Source of the DNA: Phycisphaerae bacterium
GTDB taxonomy: Bacteria > Planctomycetota > Phycisphaerae > Phycisphaerales > SM1A02
Assembly (NCBI GenBank): GCA_018701395.1
Contig: JABIWU010000090.1
Span: 1 to 64,000, forward strand
Direction: 5' to 3'
DNA: 64,000 nucleotides
The translations under genes and the position numbers were made by a program. Shown here in pieces: positions 63,685 through 64,000 of the stretch. Below the pieces are notes generated by a model. It searched no databases and was not told the origin of the DNA. It was given only the letters and a program-made list of their open reading frames with translations. Position 1 is the stretch's first letter. The number at the start of each line of letters is the position of its first letter.

Positions 63685-64000
63685 TTACATATATAGCTTG
63701 TTCTGTGCGATATATTGAGCAACTCGGGGGTGAACAAGTGCATCGATGGATTCACCACGGTTGAGCATCGCTCTAATTTCAGTTGAAGTTGCAGAAAGGG
63801 TGTCAATTGGCAACAGAGTTGCATCATTAGTTTCAAAACCAACCCTTGGCATGATTGCGGGGTTTGCAAGTTTCACGATGTCTTCCCAACGGTTCCACTT
63901 CGAAAATTGCGCCCACTGGTCAGACCCGATTAATAATCGTAGTTCAGCATATGAATTACGTAGGGCTTCGATGGTGTCAATCGTGTAACTCATTCCACCT
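63685..64000 (-). CDS. nadD: Nicotinate-nucleotide adenylyltransferase, 5' end outside window
   Basis: The visible C-terminal part (about 104 residues) continues to the end of the window without a stop. SYTIDTIEALR, LIGSDQWAQFSKW and the final ATSTEIRAMLNRG motif match NadD, which makes deamido-NAD. The N-terminal nucleotide-binding HxGH region lies beyond the window. It is the first visible gene of the nadD-rimO-lepA-ompH set on the minus strand. Confidence 0.88.
   Translation of the reverse strand, partial: GGMSYTIDTIEALRNSYAELRLLIGSDQWAQFSKWNRWEDIVKLANPAIMPRVGFETNDATLLPIDTLSATSTEIRAMLNRGESIDALVHPRVAQYIAQNKLYM

Overview
The window is a gene-dense, AT-rich stretch (about 40-45% GC by eye) of a bacterial chromosome with no phage, insertion sequence, CRISPR or rRNA. 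It most resembles a free-living Gram-negative planctomycete, perhaps of the Phycisphaerae. The hints are the EF-Tu sequence style, prepilin-like proteins with a long hydrophobic FTxxExL leader, a signal peptidase I with a very large insertion, a futalosine-type menaquinone pathway and many lineage-specific exported proteins. This placement is an inference, not a search result. Genes are tightly packed, with many ATGA/GTGA/TTGA stop-start overlaps.

Layout. 1-5.1 kb: 3' part of an FdhF/YdeP-type molybdopterin oxidoreductase facing mobA and a MOSC-domain gene, three small unknown genes and mqnE. 5.1-6.3 kb: parB with two parS sites in its upstream region. 6.4-14.3 kb: an orphan ABC ATPase, dciA, a decayed acyl-CoA thioesterase pseudogene coupled to mnmE, yidC, a phosphoesterase and lpdA. 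14.3-19.4 kb: M16 peptidase, recO, parA, a VanZ-like gene and murJ. 19.6-22.1 kb: a three-gene surface-polysaccharide cassette of WcaF-type acetyltransferases, one fused to a family 2 glycosyltransferase. 22.1-28.7 kb: two pseudopilin-like genes around an epimerase, cysS, coaE and rho. 28.9-31.9 kb: the translation cluster tRNA-Thr, tuf, rpmG, tRNA-Trp, secE, nusG, closed by a terminator. 31.9-40.4 kb: moxR, a beta-barrel protein, a large unknown exported protein, gmk, der, ricT-like and lepB. 40.5-45 kb: a pilM-pilN-pilO-pilP-like-pilB assembly set. 45-53 kb: DUF456 and an unknown exported protein, then mutase-hisS-mqnB on the minus strand, followed by ispF, an HD hydrolase and a LolA-like protein. 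53-64 kb: SDR and biotin-dependent carboxyltransferase, ftsK, a WalJ-like hydrolase, lipB, an OmpH-like chaperone, lepA, rimO and the 3' part of nadD.

Themes. Chromosome biology is spread over the window (parB/parS, parA, dciA, ftsK, recO). Membrane and envelope biogenesis is prominent (yidC, secE, lepB, murJ, an OmpH-like and a LolA-like protein). Central metabolism includes two enzymes of the futalosine menaquinone route, an acyl-CoA mutase whose substrate-pocket residues look like isobutyryl-CoA mutase rather than methylmalonyl-CoA mutase, and a carboxyltransferase. No clearly new defence or mobile system was found. The most unusual items are the acetyltransferase-glycosyltransferase fusion whose acetyltransferase half lacks the catalytic His, the LepB insertion, the long hairpin between tuf and rpmG, the split par locus, and the multiply disrupted thioesterase gene.
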